DNA of 64,000 bases from positions 183,435 to 247,434 of the forward strand of contig DIWF01000027.1 of the NCBI GenBank assembly GCA_002422545.1, in the 5' to 3' direction. Made by a program: the position numbers and the translations under genes. The notes beneath the pieces are model-generated. The model was not told the DNA's origin. It was given only the letters and a program-made list of their open reading frames with translations, and did not search any database. Positions 54,157 to 63,967 of this stretch are shown piece after piece; position 1 is the stretch's first letter; every line of letters begins with the position of its first letter. The DNA comes from Firmicutes bacterium UBA6113 (GTDB lineage: Bacteria; Bacillota; Clostridia; Tissierellales; Sedimentibacteraceae).

Positions 54157-54549
54157 ATGGAAGATAAACTATTGATAAAAATTGCCATGGAGGCCAGGGA
54201 AAAATCATACAGTCCATATTCTAACTTTAAGGTAGGAGCAGCTGTATATACTAAAAGTGGTAAAATTTTCACAGGATGCAACATAGAATCTGCAGCGTTC
54301 ACTCCAACCATATGTGCAGAGAGAGTTGCTCTTTCAAAAAGCATATCAGAAGGACACAAAGATATAGAAAAAATTGCAGTTGTGGGAAGTGATAAGAAAA
54401 TTTCTTTTCCATGCGGTGTGTGCAGGCAGTTTCTTAGAGAATTTGGTAGAGATATAAAGGTTATATGTGCTAAAAATATAGATCAGTACGAAGTACATAC
54501 ATTGGAAGAACTTCTCCCGAACAGTTTCGGGCCGGAAGACTTGGATTAA
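54157..54549 (+). CDS. cdd: Cytidine deaminase
   Basis: A 130-residue zinc enzyme converting cytidine or deoxycytidine to the uridine form. The active site is CNIESAAFTPTICAERVAL (zinc cysteine and catalytic glutamate of the CAE motif) and PCGVCRQ. SYSPYSNFKVGAAV is the substrate loop. It fits with deoC, the nucleoside importer and the nucleobase permease elsewhere in the window. Confidence 0.96.
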   Translation: MEDKLLIKIAMEAREKSYSPYSNFKVGAAVYTKSGKIFTGCNIESAAFTPTICAERVALSKSISEGHKDIEKIAVVGSDKKISFPCGVCRQFLREFGRDIKVICAKNIDQYEVHTLEELLPNSFGPEDLD

Positions 54550-54568
54550 CAAAAGAAAGAGGGAAATA

Positions 54569-55459
54569 ATGTTTAAATCAGGATTTGTAACAATAATAGG
54601 CAGACCAAATGTTGGAAAATCAACATTGATGAACACAATGATAGGTGAAAAAATCTCAATAATGTCAGATAAGCCACAGACAACAAGAAATAAAATTAGG
54701 ACTGTATACACTGACGAAGAAGCACAAATAGTATTTCTGGATACGCCGGGAATTCACAAGCCAAAAAACCAGCTGGGCGAATTTATGAACACTGAAGTTG
54801 ATGCGGCTCTTGAAGAAATGGACGTATTAATTATGATAACAGATGAGTTCAATAAAATAGGGCCTGGTGACGAGTTCATAATTGAAAAAATCAAGAATGT
54901 CAATTCGAAAAAAATACTTATTATAAACAAGGTTGACATGTTTGATCAGGCTGGAGCAATTCGCATGGCACAAGAATTCGTCAAATACAATGTATTTGAC
55001 GATATTATTCCCATATCAGCACTTAAAAATCTGGGAGTTGATTCGCTTGTAAACATCATAAAAAAATATTTAAAGCCTGGACCCATGTATTTTCCCGGCG
55101 ATTTTATAACAGACAGACCGGAGCGTTTTGTTGTTGCAGAAATAATAAGAGAAAAGGCACTTATGTATCTGCAGGATGAAGTTCCCCATGGAATTGCCGT
55201 TGAAATTGAGGAAATGAAGGAAAGAAAAAACAGAAATCTCGTTGATGTAAGAGCCAGTATTTTGTGTGAGAAAAAATCACATAAAAGCATTATTATTGGA
55301 AAAGAAGGTAGAAAGATAAAAGGCATAGGTAAAAGTGCCAGGGAAGACATAGAAAAACTTCTTGGAAGTCAGGTGAACCTGCAGCTTTTTGTTAAAATTT
55401 CAGAAAACTGGCGCGACAACAATTATCTTTTAAAAAGCCTTGGCTATGATCAGAAATGA
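54569..55459 (+). CDS. era: GTPase Era
   Basis: A 296-residue ribosome assembly GTPase. G domain with GRPNVGKSTLMN (about 11-22), DTPGIHKPKN and NKVDMFD; C-terminal KH domain (about 210-290, IIIGKEGRKIKGIGKSAR), which binds the 3' end of 16S rRNA. The gene overlaps recO by four bases. Confidence 0.97.
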   Translation: MFKSGFVTIIGRPNVGKSTLMNTMIGEKISIMSDKPQTTRNKIRTVYTDEEAQIVFLDTPGIHKPKNQLGEFMNTEVDAALEEMDVLIMITDEFNKIGPGDEFIIEKIKNVNSKKILIINKVDMFDQAGAIRMAQEFVKYNVFDDIIPISALKNLGVDSLVNIIKKYLKPGPMYFPGDFITDRPERFVVAEIIREKALMYLQDEVPHGIAVEIEEMKERKNRNLVDVRASILCEKKSHKSIIIGKEGRKIKGIGKSAREDIEKLLGSQVNLQLFVKISENWRDNNYLLKSLGYDQK

Positions 55460-56169
55460 TAACCGAGGATGTTCTTGTTGTCAGAGATGTAAGCTACAAG
55501 GAGAATGATAAAATTCTTCACGTTATTTCAAGAACAAGAGGCAAAATTCAGCTCATGTCAAAAGGCTCCAAAAAGCCTAACTCACATCTTGTCAATGTGT
55601 CTCAGATTTTTGCATATTCAAAATGTTCTCTGACATTTTCAAGGGATATGTATATAATAACATCGGCAGAACTCATTGATAATTTTTACGGACTTAAAAA
55701 CAATATCGATTCATATTACAGAGGAAGCTACATTCTTGAGCTCATAAGCTATGTGGCTCAGGAAAATGAATATGATTACAGAATTTTTGACATGACTGTG
55801 GCGGTTCTTGGATACCTTGCAAACAGCGTGGAAAATCTTGATAAGCTTGTTGCTGCCTATGAACTTAAACTTGCATCAATGCTTGGGTACAAGCCGGACT
55901 TTGTTCACTGCATTTCATGCGGCAAAACAATTAAGGAAGATGCGAGGTTTTCAATCAGTGAAGGAGGCTTGTTCTGCAGCGACTGCGTAAAATATGGAAA
56001 CGGTATAAATGTCACTTATGGTGAAATACTAACTTTGGATAAAATTTTAAAGACAAAATTTGAAAATTTAGGCTCAATTGAAGTAAATATTAAATCTATG
56101 AATATAATCAGAAAATTTTTGTTTTATTACATAGGAAGAGATAATTTTACTACATTGAAGCTCATTTAA
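55456..56169 (+). CDS. recO: DNA repair protein RecO
   Basis: A 237-residue protein: an N-terminal OB fold (about 1-80), then a helical domain with the zinc site CISCGK (about 153) and CSDC (about 174). It loads RecA with RecR at gaps. Its ATG overlaps the era stop. Confidence 0.95.
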   Translation: MITEDVLVVRDVSYKENDKILHVISRTRGKIQLMSKGSKKPNSHLVNVSQIFAYSKCSLTFSRDMYIITSAELIDNFYGLKNNIDSYYRGSYILELISYVAQENEYDYRIFDMTVAVLGYLANSVENLDKLVAAYELKLASMLGYKPDFVHCISCGKTIKEDARFSISEGGLFCSDCVKYGNGINVTYGEILTLDKILKTKFENLGSIEVNIKSMNIIRKFLFYYIGRDNFTTLKLI

Positions 56170-56183
56170 AAGGAAGGTAAACT

Positions 56184-56693
56184 ATGGAAAATGACAATTT
56201 ACAAAAAATCGACGAGATTTTAAGACGTACAAACACTGATTACTCAACTGCAAAACAAGCTCTTGATGATGCAGGGGGAGATGTTCTTGAAGCAATAATT
56301 CTTATTGAAAACATGAACAAAAGCAAAACAAGTTCTGGTCAAAATAAAGGCGAACAGCTCATGAATCAGCTCAAGGACATTTTATCCAAGGGCAATGCAA
56401 CAAGGCTCACAATCAAGAAAAACAATGAAGTAATAATCAATGTTCCTATTACTGCAGGACTTATTGGAGCTTTTATAGCACCTTTTTTGTCTGCGGCAGG
56501 AATCACAGCAGCTCTTCTTACTCAGTGCACTGTTGAAATTACTCAGGCAGACGGCAATGTTATTGACCTTGGACAAAAGGTTGATCAGGGAGTTGACGCA
56601 GTGAAGGATGCAATGCAGGATATGAAGGAAGGCGCAGAAAACCTAAAGGACGACATAACAAACACTTTCAATAAAAATAATGACGAATTTTAA
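56184..56693 (+). CDS. DUF4342 protein with UBA-like N-terminus
   Basis: A 169-residue protein with three parts. The first is a UBA/nascent-polypeptide-type helical start (1-45, RRTNTDYSTAKQALDDAGGD, then VLEAIILIEN). The second is a DUF4342 core (about 60-115) with a hydrophobic glycine-rich hairpin (TAGLIGAFIAPFLSAAGITA). The third is an amphipathic C-terminal tail (about 130-169). Function unknown. It follows recO and ends just before the glyS promoter. Confidence 0.82.
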   Translation: MENDNLQKIDEILRRTNTDYSTAKQALDDAGGDVLEAIILIENMNKSKTSSGQNKGEQLMNQLKDILSKGNATRLTIKKNNEVIINVPITAGLIGAFIAPFLSAAGITAALLTQCTVEITQADGNVIDLGQKVDQGVDAVKDAMQDMKEGAENLKDDITNTFNKNNDEF

Positions 56694-56702
56694 AAGAAAA
56701 TC

Positions 56703-56731
56703 TTGACATAAAAACTTTAATTTGTTACATT
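56703..56731 (+). promoter_or_regulatory. Sigma-A promoter of the glyS T-box transcript
   Basis: -35 TTGACA (56703-56708), 17-base spacer, -10 TACATT (56726-56731). Confidence 0.72.
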
Positions 56732-56739
56732 ATAGTTAA

Positions 56740-56935
56740 TGTTGAGACTGTGATAAAGAGGAGTAGTCCATAGTGATTTCTAAGAGAGCCGGAATTGGTG
56801 GGATACGGCAATGAATTATGGATGAAGGGAACTTTGGAGTCCTTTGTTTAAAGAGGATGAAGCAAAAGCTTCATCAAATAGGGTGGAACCGCGGAATTAA
56901 TCTTTCGTCCCTATACGGGATGAGAGATTTTTTTG
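56740..56935 (+). promoter_or_regulatory. Glycine T-box leader (specifier GGA)
   Basis: A complete T-box riboswitch. The Stem I distal region with AGAGAGCCGG lies near 56782-56793. The specifier loop GAAG-GGA-A places the glycine codon GGA at 56828-56830, in the same context as in Bacillus glyQS (GAAA-GGC-A). Stem III is GATGAAGC / GCTTCATC (56856-56875). The T-box AGGGTGGAACCGCGG is at 56880-56894, and the competing terminator stem at 56899-56929 ends in a T run. Uncharged tRNA-Gly pairs with GGA and the T-box to allow readthrough into glyS. Confidence 0.95.
56899..56935 (+). terminator. Conditional terminator of the glycine T-box
   Basis: A 13-base stem (AATCTTTCGTCCC with GGGATGAGAGATT, two G-U pairs) and seven T residues; its left half is shared with the antiterminator. 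Confidence 0.9.
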
Positions 56936-56983
56936 TATTTAATCAGTTCATCCTAAAATAATATTTATTAAATGGAGGAAATC

Positions 56984-58378
56984 ATGGCAAAAAATGAAAA
57001 AAACAAGCTTGAGAAATTAGTTTCTCTTTCAAAATCAAGAGGTATAATATTTCCTGGCTCAGAAATTTACGGTGGATTGGCAAACACGTGGGATTACGGT
57101 CCCTTGGGAGTTGAAATTAAAAACAACGTAAAAAGAGCATGGTGGAAAAAATTCATACAGGAAAGCCCATACAATGTAGGACTTGATGCTGCTATACTCA
57201 TGAATCCTACAACATGGGTTGCATCAGGACACGTTGGAGGATTCAGTGATCCTCTTATGGACTGCAAAGAATGCAAGTCAAGATTCAGAGCTGACAAATT
57301 GATTGAAGATTTCATGCATGAAAAAGGCGAATCTCAGGTTGTTGACGGTTGGTCAAACTCTGAAATGGAAACATACATAATAGAAAATAAAATTGAATGT
57401 CCTGAATGCGGCAAATCAAATTTTACTTCAATCAGAAAATTCAACCTGATGTTTAAAACATTCCAGGGAGTTACTGAAGATTCTCAGGCTGAAATATTTT
57501 TAAGACCTGAAACTGCACAGGGTATATTTGTAAACTTTAAAAATGTGGCTCGTTCCACACGCAAGAAAATTCCTTTCGGAATAGGACAAATAGGCAAGTC
57601 ATTCCGTAACGAAATAACTCCTGGCAACTTTACATTCAGAACAAGAGAGTTCGAGCAAATGGAACTAGAATTTTTCTGTAAACCGGGAGAAGATATGGAA
57701 TGGTTCTACTACTGGAAAGAGTATGCCATGAACTGGCTTTTGAACCTTGGTATGACAAAAGAAAATGTTCGTTTCAGAGATCATGAAAAAGCTGAGCTTT
57801 CACATTACAGCAATGCAACTTCTGACATAGAGTACCTGTTCCCATTTGGATGGGGAGAACTCTGGGGAATTGCAGACCGTACGGATTTCGACCTGAAGGC
57901 ACACATCACAACTTCAGGGGAAGATCTCACATACCAGGATCCTGTTACAAACGAAAAATATGTACCGTACTGCATCGAGCCTTCTCTGGGGGCAGACAGA
58001 GTTATGCTTGCACTTCTTCTTGACGCATTCAATGAAGAAATACTTGAAGACGGAACAGATAGAGTGGTTCTTAAGCTTCATCCTGCACTGGCTCCATATA
58101 AAGCTGCTATATTCCCGCTTACTAAGAAATTGAACGATCAGGCTACAGAACTTTACCACAAACTTCAGAAAAACTTCAATGTTGATTATGATGATGCTGG
58201 AAGCATAGGAAAAAGATACAGAAGACATGATGAAATAGGAACTCCATGCTGCATAACATTTGACTTTGACTCATTGGAAGACAACGCTGTAACAGTGAGA
58301 GACAGAGACACAATGGAACAGGTTAGAGTCAAAATAGATGATTTGACTGATTTCATAAACGCAAAAATAAGCTTTTAA
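56984..58378 (+). CDS. glyS: Glycyl-tRNA synthetase, alpha2 (single-chain) type
   Basis: A 464-residue class II synthetase of the dimeric type related to archaeal and eukaryotic enzymes, not the alpha2beta2 GlyQS form. It has [20 protein letters not shown] at the start, a CKECKSRF / CPECGK insertion, motif 2 around [21 protein letters not shown] and a C-terminal anticodon-binding domain from about 360. Start at ATG 56984; GGAGG at about 56974 precedes it, and an ATG four codons earlier covers that site. Controlled by the T-box upstream. Confidence 0.96.
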   Translation: MAKNEKNKLEKLVSLSKSRGIIFPGSEIYGGLANTWDYGPLGVEIKNNVKRAWWKKFIQESPYNVGLDAAILMNPTTWVASGHVGGFSDPLMDCKECKSRFRADKLIEDFMHEKGESQVVDGWSNSEMETYIIENKIECPECGKSNFTSIRKFNLMFKTFQGVTEDSQAEIFLRPETAQGIFVNFKNVARSTRKKIPFGIGQIGKSFRNEITPGNFTFRTREFEQMELEFFCKPGEDMEWFYYWKEYAMNWLLNLGMTKENVRFRDHEKAELSHYSNATSDIEYLFPFGWGELWGIADRTDFDLKAHITTSGEDLTYQDPVTNEKYVPYCIEPSLGADRVMLALLLDAFNEEILEDGTDRVVLKLHPALAPYKAAIFPLTKKLNDQATELYHKLQKNFNVDYDDAGSIGKRYRRHDEIGTPCCITFDFDSLEDNAVTVRDRDTMEQVRVKIDDLTDFINAKISF

Positions 58379-58395
58379 CAATTGATATTTGTATA

Positions 58396-58435
58396 AACAA
58401 TTGGATAGCAACAATAGCTATCCAATTGTTAAATT
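58396..58435 (+). terminator. Intrinsic terminator after glyS
   Basis: A perfect 14-base stem (AACAATTGGATAGC, 58396-58409, with its complement at 58417-58430) and a T-rich tail. Confidence 0.88.
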
Positions 58436-58480
58436 TATTTTCATAATTAACTCAATTGCTAATGAAAAGAGGAGATTCAT

Positions 58481-59098
58481 ATTAAACTATCGGACAGACA
58501 AAATCTTATTATTGAAATAATAGAAAAACATCAGCCCATTACAGGTGAATCCATAGCTGAAAAAGTAGGCCTTACCAGAGCAACATTAAGGCCCGATTTG
58601 GCTGTATTGTCTATGTGCGGTTTAATCGATGCTAAACCAAAGGTTGGATATTATATTTCAAACAAAAAAAACAATAAGGACATATATGAAAAATTATCAA
58701 GCATAAAGGTTTCCGACATAAAGTCACTGCCAATTAACGTTGCAGAGTCTACAAGCGTTTATGACGCTATCGTTGCTCTTTTTTTGGAGAATGTCGGGAC
58801 CCTTTTTGTTGTTGAAGATGATGCACTTAAAGGTGTAATATCTAGGAAAGACCTTTTGAAAGCAGCTATGGGGGGAAAAGACCTAAATCTTGTTCCAGTG
58901 GGTGTCATAATGACAAGAATGCCAAAAATAGTGTACTGCACGGAAGATGACACAATAGTTGAAGCAGCCGAAAAAATAATAGATAACGAAATCGACTGCA
59001 TACCAATCGTTACAGAGCTTCCTAACGGCAAAATAAAAGCCGTTGGTAGAATTTCAAAAACTAACTTGACTAAAGCTCTGTTGGAAATAACCAAATAA
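58481..59098 (+). CDS. ccpN: CcpN-like repressor (HTH + two CBS domains), probable ATT start
   Basis: A regulator of 205 residues if read from ATT at 58481. A winged HTH occupies about 1-60 (KHQPITGESIAEKVGLTRAT, then LRPDLAVLSM); two CBS domains follow at about 80-205. In Bacillus, CcpN represses gluconeogenic genes and pairs with yqfL, as here. The only in-frame ATG (58598) would delete most of the HTH, and no in-frame ATG, GTG or TTG exists between the stop at 58463 and that point. GGAG at 58471-58474 is spaced six bases from ATT, giving a start aligned with the family's KLS-RQ N-terminus. A seven-codon ATG mini-frame (58462-58485) overlaps the start. Confidence 0.85.
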   Translation: MKLSDRQNLIIEIIEKHQPITGESIAEKVGLTRATLRPDLAVLSMCGLIDAKPKVGYYISNKKNNKDIYEKLSSIKVSDIKSLPINVAESTSVYDAIVALFLENVGTLFVVEDDALKGVISRKDLLKAAMGGKDLNLVPVGVIMTRMPKIVYCTEDDTIVEAAEKIIDNEIDCIPIVTELPNGKIKAVGRISKTNLTKALLEITK

Positions 59099-59108
59099 AG
59101 AGGTAACT

Positions 59109-59918
59109 ATGGAAAAAATAAATATATATGCGGTTTCCGACTCAATCGGAGAAACTGCAGAACAAGTTGCAAAGGCTGTTATCAGACAATTTGAAACAGC
59201 AGAGTTTGACGTTAAGAGAATATCATATGTAAACGACAAGGAAGCTATAGACAATTTAATAGCAAAAGCGTCCAAGGAAAATTCATTCATCGTCTTCACT
59301 CTTGTTGTAGAGGAGCTTAGGGACTACCTTACATTGAAAGCAGCAGAATACAAAATAGGAGCAGTGGATGTAATGACACCAATACTGGTTCCTCTTGTTA
59401 AGCAGCTTGGACTGTCACCTAAAAATGAGCCAGGGTTGTTGAGAAAGCTTGATGAAAAATATTTCAAAAAAGTTGAAGCAGTAGAATTTGCAGTTAAATA
59501 TGACGACGGTAAAGACACAAGGGGAATACTTCTTGCGGATGTTGTTCTTGTTGGTGTTTCAAGAACTTCAAAAACACCTTTGTCCATGTACCTGGCACAT
59601 AAAAATTTAAAGGTTGCAAACATACCGCTTGTTCCGGAAGTGAGCCCTCCTGAAGAATTAAAGCTTATTTCTCCAAAAAAGATTATAGGCCTTACTTTGA
59701 ATGTGGATAACCTTAATAAAATTAGAAAAGAAAGACTCAAGGCAATGGGATTAAAAGACACTGCCAATTATGCAAGCATGGAAAGAATTTTCGCTGAACT
59801 TGATTATTCGGAAAAAGTAATGAAAATGCTCAAATGCAAAGTTATAGACACAACAGACAAGGCTGTGGAAGAAACAGCTTCTATAATACTTGATTACATA
59901 GCAGACAGTAACAAATAA
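59109..59918 (+). CDS. ppsR: Pyruvate phosphate dikinase regulatory kinase/phosphorylase
   Basis: A 269-residue DUF299-family enzyme that switches pyruvate phosphate dikinase (or PEP synthase) off by ADP-dependent phosphorylation and on by phosphorolysis. The N-terminus has [20 protein letters not shown], the P-loop is [11 protein letters not shown] (about 148-158), and [15 protein letters not shown] follows. It is encoded ten bases after the CcpN-like gene, as ccpN-yqfL in Bacillus. The target enzyme is not in the window. Confidence 0.95.
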   Translation: MEKINIYAVSDSIGETAEQVAKAVIRQFETAEFDVKRISYVNDKEAIDNLIAKASKENSFIVFTLVVEELRDYLTLKAAEYKIGAVDVMTPILVPLVKQLGLSPKNEPGLLRKLDEKYFKKVEAVEFAVKYDDGKDTRGILLADVVLVGVSRTSKTPLSMYLAHKNLKVANIPLVPEVSPPEELKLISPKKIIGLTLNVDNLNKIRKERLKAMGLKDTANYASMERIFAELDYSEKVMKMLKCKVIDTTDKAVEETASIILDYIADSNK

Positions 59919-59935
59919 AAATAGAAGGTGATGTA

Positions 59936-60949
59936 GTGAATATAAGAGAGAGATACGAACAATTTGAATTGGATTATTTATGGGAGCATGCTGCTAAAAG
60001 CAAGCTTTCTAAAGGTAGAGCAGATGAAGAACCACAATGTGAAATCAGGACTGATTATCAAAGGGACCGGGACAGAATTCTTCATTCTAAAGCCTTCAGA
60101 AGGCTTAAGCACAAAACTCAAGTTTTCTTGTCTCCTGAGGGAGACCACTACAGAACAAGACTTACACACACACTTGAAGTATCTCAGATATCAAGAACTA
60201 TAGCAAGAAGTTTGAACCTCAATGAAGATTTAACAGAAGCAATAGCTCTAGGTCATGATTTGGGACACACTCCATTCGGTCACACAGGAGAAAGAATTTT
60301 AAACCAGCTTTGCCTCATGGGCTTCAAGCACAACGAGCAAAGTTTAAGAGTGGTTGATTTTCTTGAAATAAGAAATGATAAACAAGGACTTAACCTCACA
60401 TATGAAGTAAGAGATGGAATTTTAAATCATCCCATGGGATACAAGGCTGCAACCCTTGAGGGGCAGATTGTAAGCATTTCAGACAGAATTGCATACATAA
60501 ACCACGACATAGACGATGCTTCCAGAGCAAATATAATTAAGCCCGGCCAAATACCGGAAAAATTTTTAAAAGAGCTTGGTTCCTCACACGGGCAAAGAAT
60601 AAATACCATGATCCTTGATGTAATAAACAACAGCATGAACAAGGACAAAATAATCATGAGCAGCGAAATTGCTGAACTTACTAAAGAACTTCGTGATTTT
60701 TTGTTTGAAAATGTGTATTACAACAAAATAGCAAAGAGCGAAGAAGACAAAACAACGTTCATTGTTACCAAAATTTTTGAGTACTACAGCAACAACTTTG
60801 AATGTCTTCCGGAGTTTTACCTTAAAATATACAACGAAAATGATTTTACAAAAAGTGAAATCATTAAAGATTATATAGCCGGAATGACAGACAGATATGC
60901 TATGAAAGTTTTTGAAGATCTTTATATACCAAAACCTTGGAAACAATAG
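59936..60949 (+). CDS. dgt: Deoxyguanosinetriphosphate triphosphohydrolase-like protein (HD domain)
   Basis: A 337-residue HD-superfamily enzyme that releases triphosphate from dNTPs. Metal-binding residues are visible in [16 protein letters not shown] and [14 protein letters not shown] (HD pair). The start is GTG after GAAGGTG. Family members of this length often act on several dNTPs, so dGTP specificity is not assured. It is followed by dnaG with its own promoter. Confidence 0.92.
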   Translation: MNIRERYEQFELDYLWEHAAKSKLSKGRADEEPQCEIRTDYQRDRDRILHSKAFRRLKHKTQVFLSPEGDHYRTRLTHTLEVSQISRTIARSLNLNEDLTEAIALGHDLGHTPFGHTGERILNQLCLMGFKHNEQSLRVVDFLEIRNDKQGLNLTYEVRDGILNHPMGYKAATLEGQIVSISDRIAYINHDIDDASRANIIKPGQIPEKFLKELGSSHGQRINTMILDVINNSMNKDKIIMSSEIAELTKELRDFLFENVYYNKIAKSEEDKTTFIVTKIFEYYSNNFECLPEFYLKIYNENDFTKSEIIKDYIAGMTDRYAMKVFEDLYIPKPWKQ

Positions 60950-60960
60950 TAAAATATTAG

Positions 60961-60989
60961 TTGACAAGCTTATTTTGTTATGTTATAAT
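60961..60989 (+). promoter_or_regulatory. Consensus sigma-A promoter for dnaG-rpoD
   Basis: -35 TTGACA (60961-60966), 17-base spacer, -10 TATAAT (60984-60989): a perfect match, 12 bases after the dgt stop. Confidence 0.92.
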
Positions 60990-61020
60990 TTGTCTTCAAT
61001 GTAAAGATAATGGTGATATT

Positions 61021-62778
61021 ATGCCCTATAGATTAGATTCGGATGTAATCAGCAGGATTTTGGAACAAAATAATATTGTAGATGTTATAGAAGAATACCT
61101 GCCCCTTAAAAAAGCAGGTGCAAACTACAATACAAATTGCCCATTTCACAAGGAAAAAACACCTTCTTTTATTGTGTCTCCAGACAAGCAGATGTTTCAT
61201 TGCTTCGGATGCGGTGAAAGCGGAGACAGCATCAGTTTTTTGACAAAATACAAAAACTATACTTTTGTGGAAGCTGCTGAATATCTTGCAAAAAGAGCAG
61301 GTATAATACTTGAGGAAACAAGTTCCTCCAAAAATGAAAACAAACAGCTTACTGACAAGCTTTATAAAATAAACAGAGAAGCCGCAGCATACTTTTACAG
61401 GAACCTGAGAAAGTTTCCACATGTTGCAGAATATTTATCAGGCAGGAAAATTGATGCAAATGTAATAAAAAAATTTGGAATTGGTTATGCTAGCAATGAA
61501 TGGGATAATTTGCTAAATTATTTGACCGGCAAAGGATTCAATGAAAAAGACATTTTAAAAGCCGGGCTCATCATAGAGAAGAAAACCAAGGACAGTTATT
61601 ATGACAGGTTTAGAAACAGAGTTATATTTCCAATATTTGACATAAAAAACAGAATAATAGGATTTGGAGGCAGAGTTCTTGATGACTCACTGCCTAAATA
61701 CCTGAATTCACCTGAAAGCCCTATTTTTAGCAAAGGTTACAACCTGTACGGCATACACCTGGCAAAGGAAGCTGTAAGAGAAAAAAGTTTTATACTGGTT
61801 GAAGGCTACATGGATGTTATAAAAATGCACGTACATGGTTACGATACAGCTGTTGCTGCACTTGGAACAGCGTTGACCGAAAATCAGGTAAAGCTCATGA
61901 AAAAATACTCCAAAGGCTTTTATCTGGCTCTTGATTCAGACAATGCAGGGCAGGCTGCGGCCCTGAAGGCAATCAACATCTTCAAGAAAAACAATCTTGA
62001 AGGAAGGGTGGTCATAATACCCGGTGCAAAAGATCCGGATGAGTTTTTGAACAAATTCGGCAAGGTTAATTTCGACAAATTACTGGAAAATTCTTTAGAT
62101 TATTATAGCTTTTTAGAATTCCATTACAAAGAATTTTATGAAAATTCTAACAAAGTTGAATATATAAACAAATTTTTTGACAACATAGTAAATGTAAGCA
62201 GTGAAATAGAAAAAGAGCTCATATTTGAAAAATTATCAAGTAAAGTGGGTGTTTCCAAAGAGTCTATAATAAAAGAATACAATAAGAGAAGTACTAAACA
62301 AGGAACTTTTGTTAAAACTGCTCTGCCTGAAGAAAAAAAACAGGCGGTTAAAATCACTACATCACATGAAGAAGAGCTGGTCAGACTAATACTCATCAAC
62401 AATGATTTTGCATATCAACTGAAAGAAATAGTCAATGAAGACACCTTTAAGGACTTGAAATACTATCAAACATTCAAAGAGATGTATGAATGCAAATTAA
62501 ACGATAAGAGTATAGACAAAGACAGCCTGAATGATATGATAATGGATAATATGGATGTGAGTGTTTTTCTGCAGAATGACGATGTTGATTATGATAATTT
62601 AGAGGCTTATTTCAAAGATTGTATTAAAAGACTTAAAATTAAATATTATGAACAGAAAAGGACAATATTGACTGATAGTTTAAAACAATCTGAAAATTTG
62701 GCAAACAGCAAGGAAATTATGAATGAAATTTTTAGCCTCGCTAAAAAAATTAAATCAACTAAAGAGGAGGTTAACTAA
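61021..62778 (+). CDS. dnaG: DNA primase
   Basis: A 585-residue replication primase. The zinc ribbon has Cys40, His43, Cys61 and Cys64 (CPFH, CFGCG); the catalytic core has the TOPRIM site VEGYMDVI at about 261 and LDSDNAGQAA at about 308; the C-terminal helicase-binding domain is from about 430. Start at ATG 61021 after GGTGAT; the 20-codon longer frame begins in the promoter. Followed three bases later by rpoD: the two form the core of the macromolecular synthesis operon. Confidence 0.96.
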   Translation: MPYRLDSDVISRILEQNNIVDVIEEYLPLKKAGANYNTNCPFHKEKTPSFIVSPDKQMFHCFGCGESGDSISFLTKYKNYTFVEAAEYLAKRAGIILEETSSSKNENKQLTDKLYKINREAAAYFYRNLRKFPHVAEYLSGRKIDANVIKKFGIGYASNEWDNLLNYLTGKGFNEKDILKAGLIIEKKTKDSYYDRFRNRVIFPIFDIKNRIIGFGGRVLDDSLPKYLNSPESPIFSKGYNLYGIHLAKEAVREKSFILVEGYMDVIKMHVHGYDTAVAALGTALTENQVKLMKKYSKGFYLALDSDNAGQAAALKAINIFKKNNLEGRVVIIPGAKDPDEFLNKFGKVNFDKLLENSLDYYSFLEFHYKEFYENSNKVEYINKFFDNIVNVSSEIEKELIFEKLSSKVGVSKESIIKEYNKRSTKQGTFVKTALPEEKKQAVKITTSHEEELVRLILINNDFAYQLKEIVNEDTFKDLKYYQTFKEMYECKLNDKSIDKDSLNDMIMDNMDVSVFLQNDDVDYDNLEAYFKDCIKRLKIKYYEQKRTILTDSLKQSENLANSKEIMNEIFSLAKKIKSTKEEVN

Positions 62779-62781
62779 CCC

Positions 62782-63948
62782 ATGAGTGAAAATAAAAATC
62801 TGGCAAATATAGATGAAGAATCAGACAGGAATGCAGAAGTGCTGCAGAAAATTGATTCTATAAAAAACAAGTTAATCGAAAAAGGCAAGAGAAACGGTTT
62901 TATAACATATAAGGAAGTTTTAAGATCTTTTGAAAAACTAGACATTAACCCTGAATTTATAGATGATTTTTACAAGCAGGCAGAAGACAATGACCTGGAG
63001 ATCCTGGGTTTTCAGGATGACATGATACTTGAAAAGGTAGACGACACCGAGGATCTTGAAATAAAAGATGACCCGGACTTTTTTGTAAGCCAGTCCGACG
63101 ATGACATTTTGAAAGGTGTAAATATAGACGACCCTGTAAGAATGTATCTGAAAGAAATAGGCAAAGTTCCTCTTTTAAGTGCTACAGAAGAAATTGAGCT
63201 GGCAAAGCGCATGCAGGACGGAGATGAAGATGCAAAGAAAAGACTTGCAGAAGCAAACTTAAGACTTGTTGTAAGCATTGCCAAAAGATATGTTGGAAGA
63301 GGAATGCTTTTTCTTGACCTTATTCAGGAAGGTAATCTTGGACTCATAAAAGCCGTTGAAAAGTTTGATTATACAAAAGGATTTAAATTCAGCACATACG
63401 CAACGTGGTGGATACGCCAGGCAATAACAAGAGCAATTGCAGACCAGGCAAGAACAATAAGAATACCTGTTCACATGGTTGAAACAATAAACAAGCTCAT
63501 AAGAATCAAAAGACAGCTCTTGCAGGAACTTGGACGTGACGCTACTCCTGAAGAAATAGCCCTGGAAATGGAAATGGAACCTGACAAGGTTAGGGAAATA
63601 CTTAAAATTGCTCAGGAGCCAGTATCTTTGGAAACTCCTATAGGAGAAGAGGAAGACAGCCATTTGGGAGACTTCATTCCTGACGATGAAGTGCAGGCTC
63701 CATCAGATGTGGCCACATTTACACTTTTAAGAGAACAGCTTTCTGCTGTGTTGTTCACATTGACAGACAGGGAACAAAAAGTATTGAGACTGAGATTCGG
63801 TCTGGATGACGGAAGAGCAAGAACTCTTGAAGAAGTTGGAAAGGAATTCGACGTAACAAGAGAAAGAATTAGACAAATTGAAGCCAAAGCGCTGAGAAAA
63901 TTAAGACATCCAAGCAGAAGCAAGAAACTGAAAGACTACTTAGAATAA
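62782..63948 (+). CDS. rpoD: Primary sigma factor, sigma-A (RpoD)
   Basis: A 388-residue sigma-70. It has a short region 1.1 (about 1-90), region 1.2 ([16 protein letters not shown], about 116-131), region 2 ([20 protein letters not shown] and the -10 reading [14 protein letters not shown]), region 3 and region 4 ([20 protein letters not shown] at the end). The length is typical of Firmicute SigA. The window's promoters match its consensus. A hairpin using the stop codon region and repeat copy F follow. Confidence 0.97.
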   Translation: MSENKNLANIDEESDRNAEVLQKIDSIKNKLIEKGKRNGFITYKEVLRSFEKLDINPEFIDDFYKQAEDNDLEILGFQDDMILEKVDDTEDLEIKDDPDFFVSQSDDDILKGVNIDDPVRMYLKEIGKVPLLSATEEIELAKRMQDGDEDAKKRLAEANLRLVVSIAKRYVGRGMLFLDLIQEGNLGLIKAVEKFDYTKGFKFSTYATWWIRQAITRAIADQARTIRIPVHMVETINKLIRIKRQLLQELGRDATPEEIALEMEMEPDKVREILKIAQEPVSLETPIGEEEDSHLGDFIPDDEVQAPSDVATFTLLREQLSAVLFTLTDREQKVLRLRFGLDDGRARTLEEVGKEFDVTRERIRQIEAKALRKLRHPSRSKKLKDYLE

Positions 63949-63967
63949 AATTGCTGTGCAATTTTAT
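63945..63967 (+). other. Hairpin at the rpoD stop codon
   Basis: A ten-base perfect stem ATAAAATTGC / GCAATTTTAT with a TGT loop; its left arm contains most of the rpoD stop codon. It probably forms the central hairpin of repeat copy F or part of a terminator. No T run is visible before the window ends. Confidence 0.55.

Noticed and set aside
58598..59098. ATG at 58598 as the start of the CcpN-like gene
   Set aside because: It would cut away most of the DNA-binding domain, which is plainly encoded upstream in the same frame with a well-placed ribosome binding site before ATT 58481.
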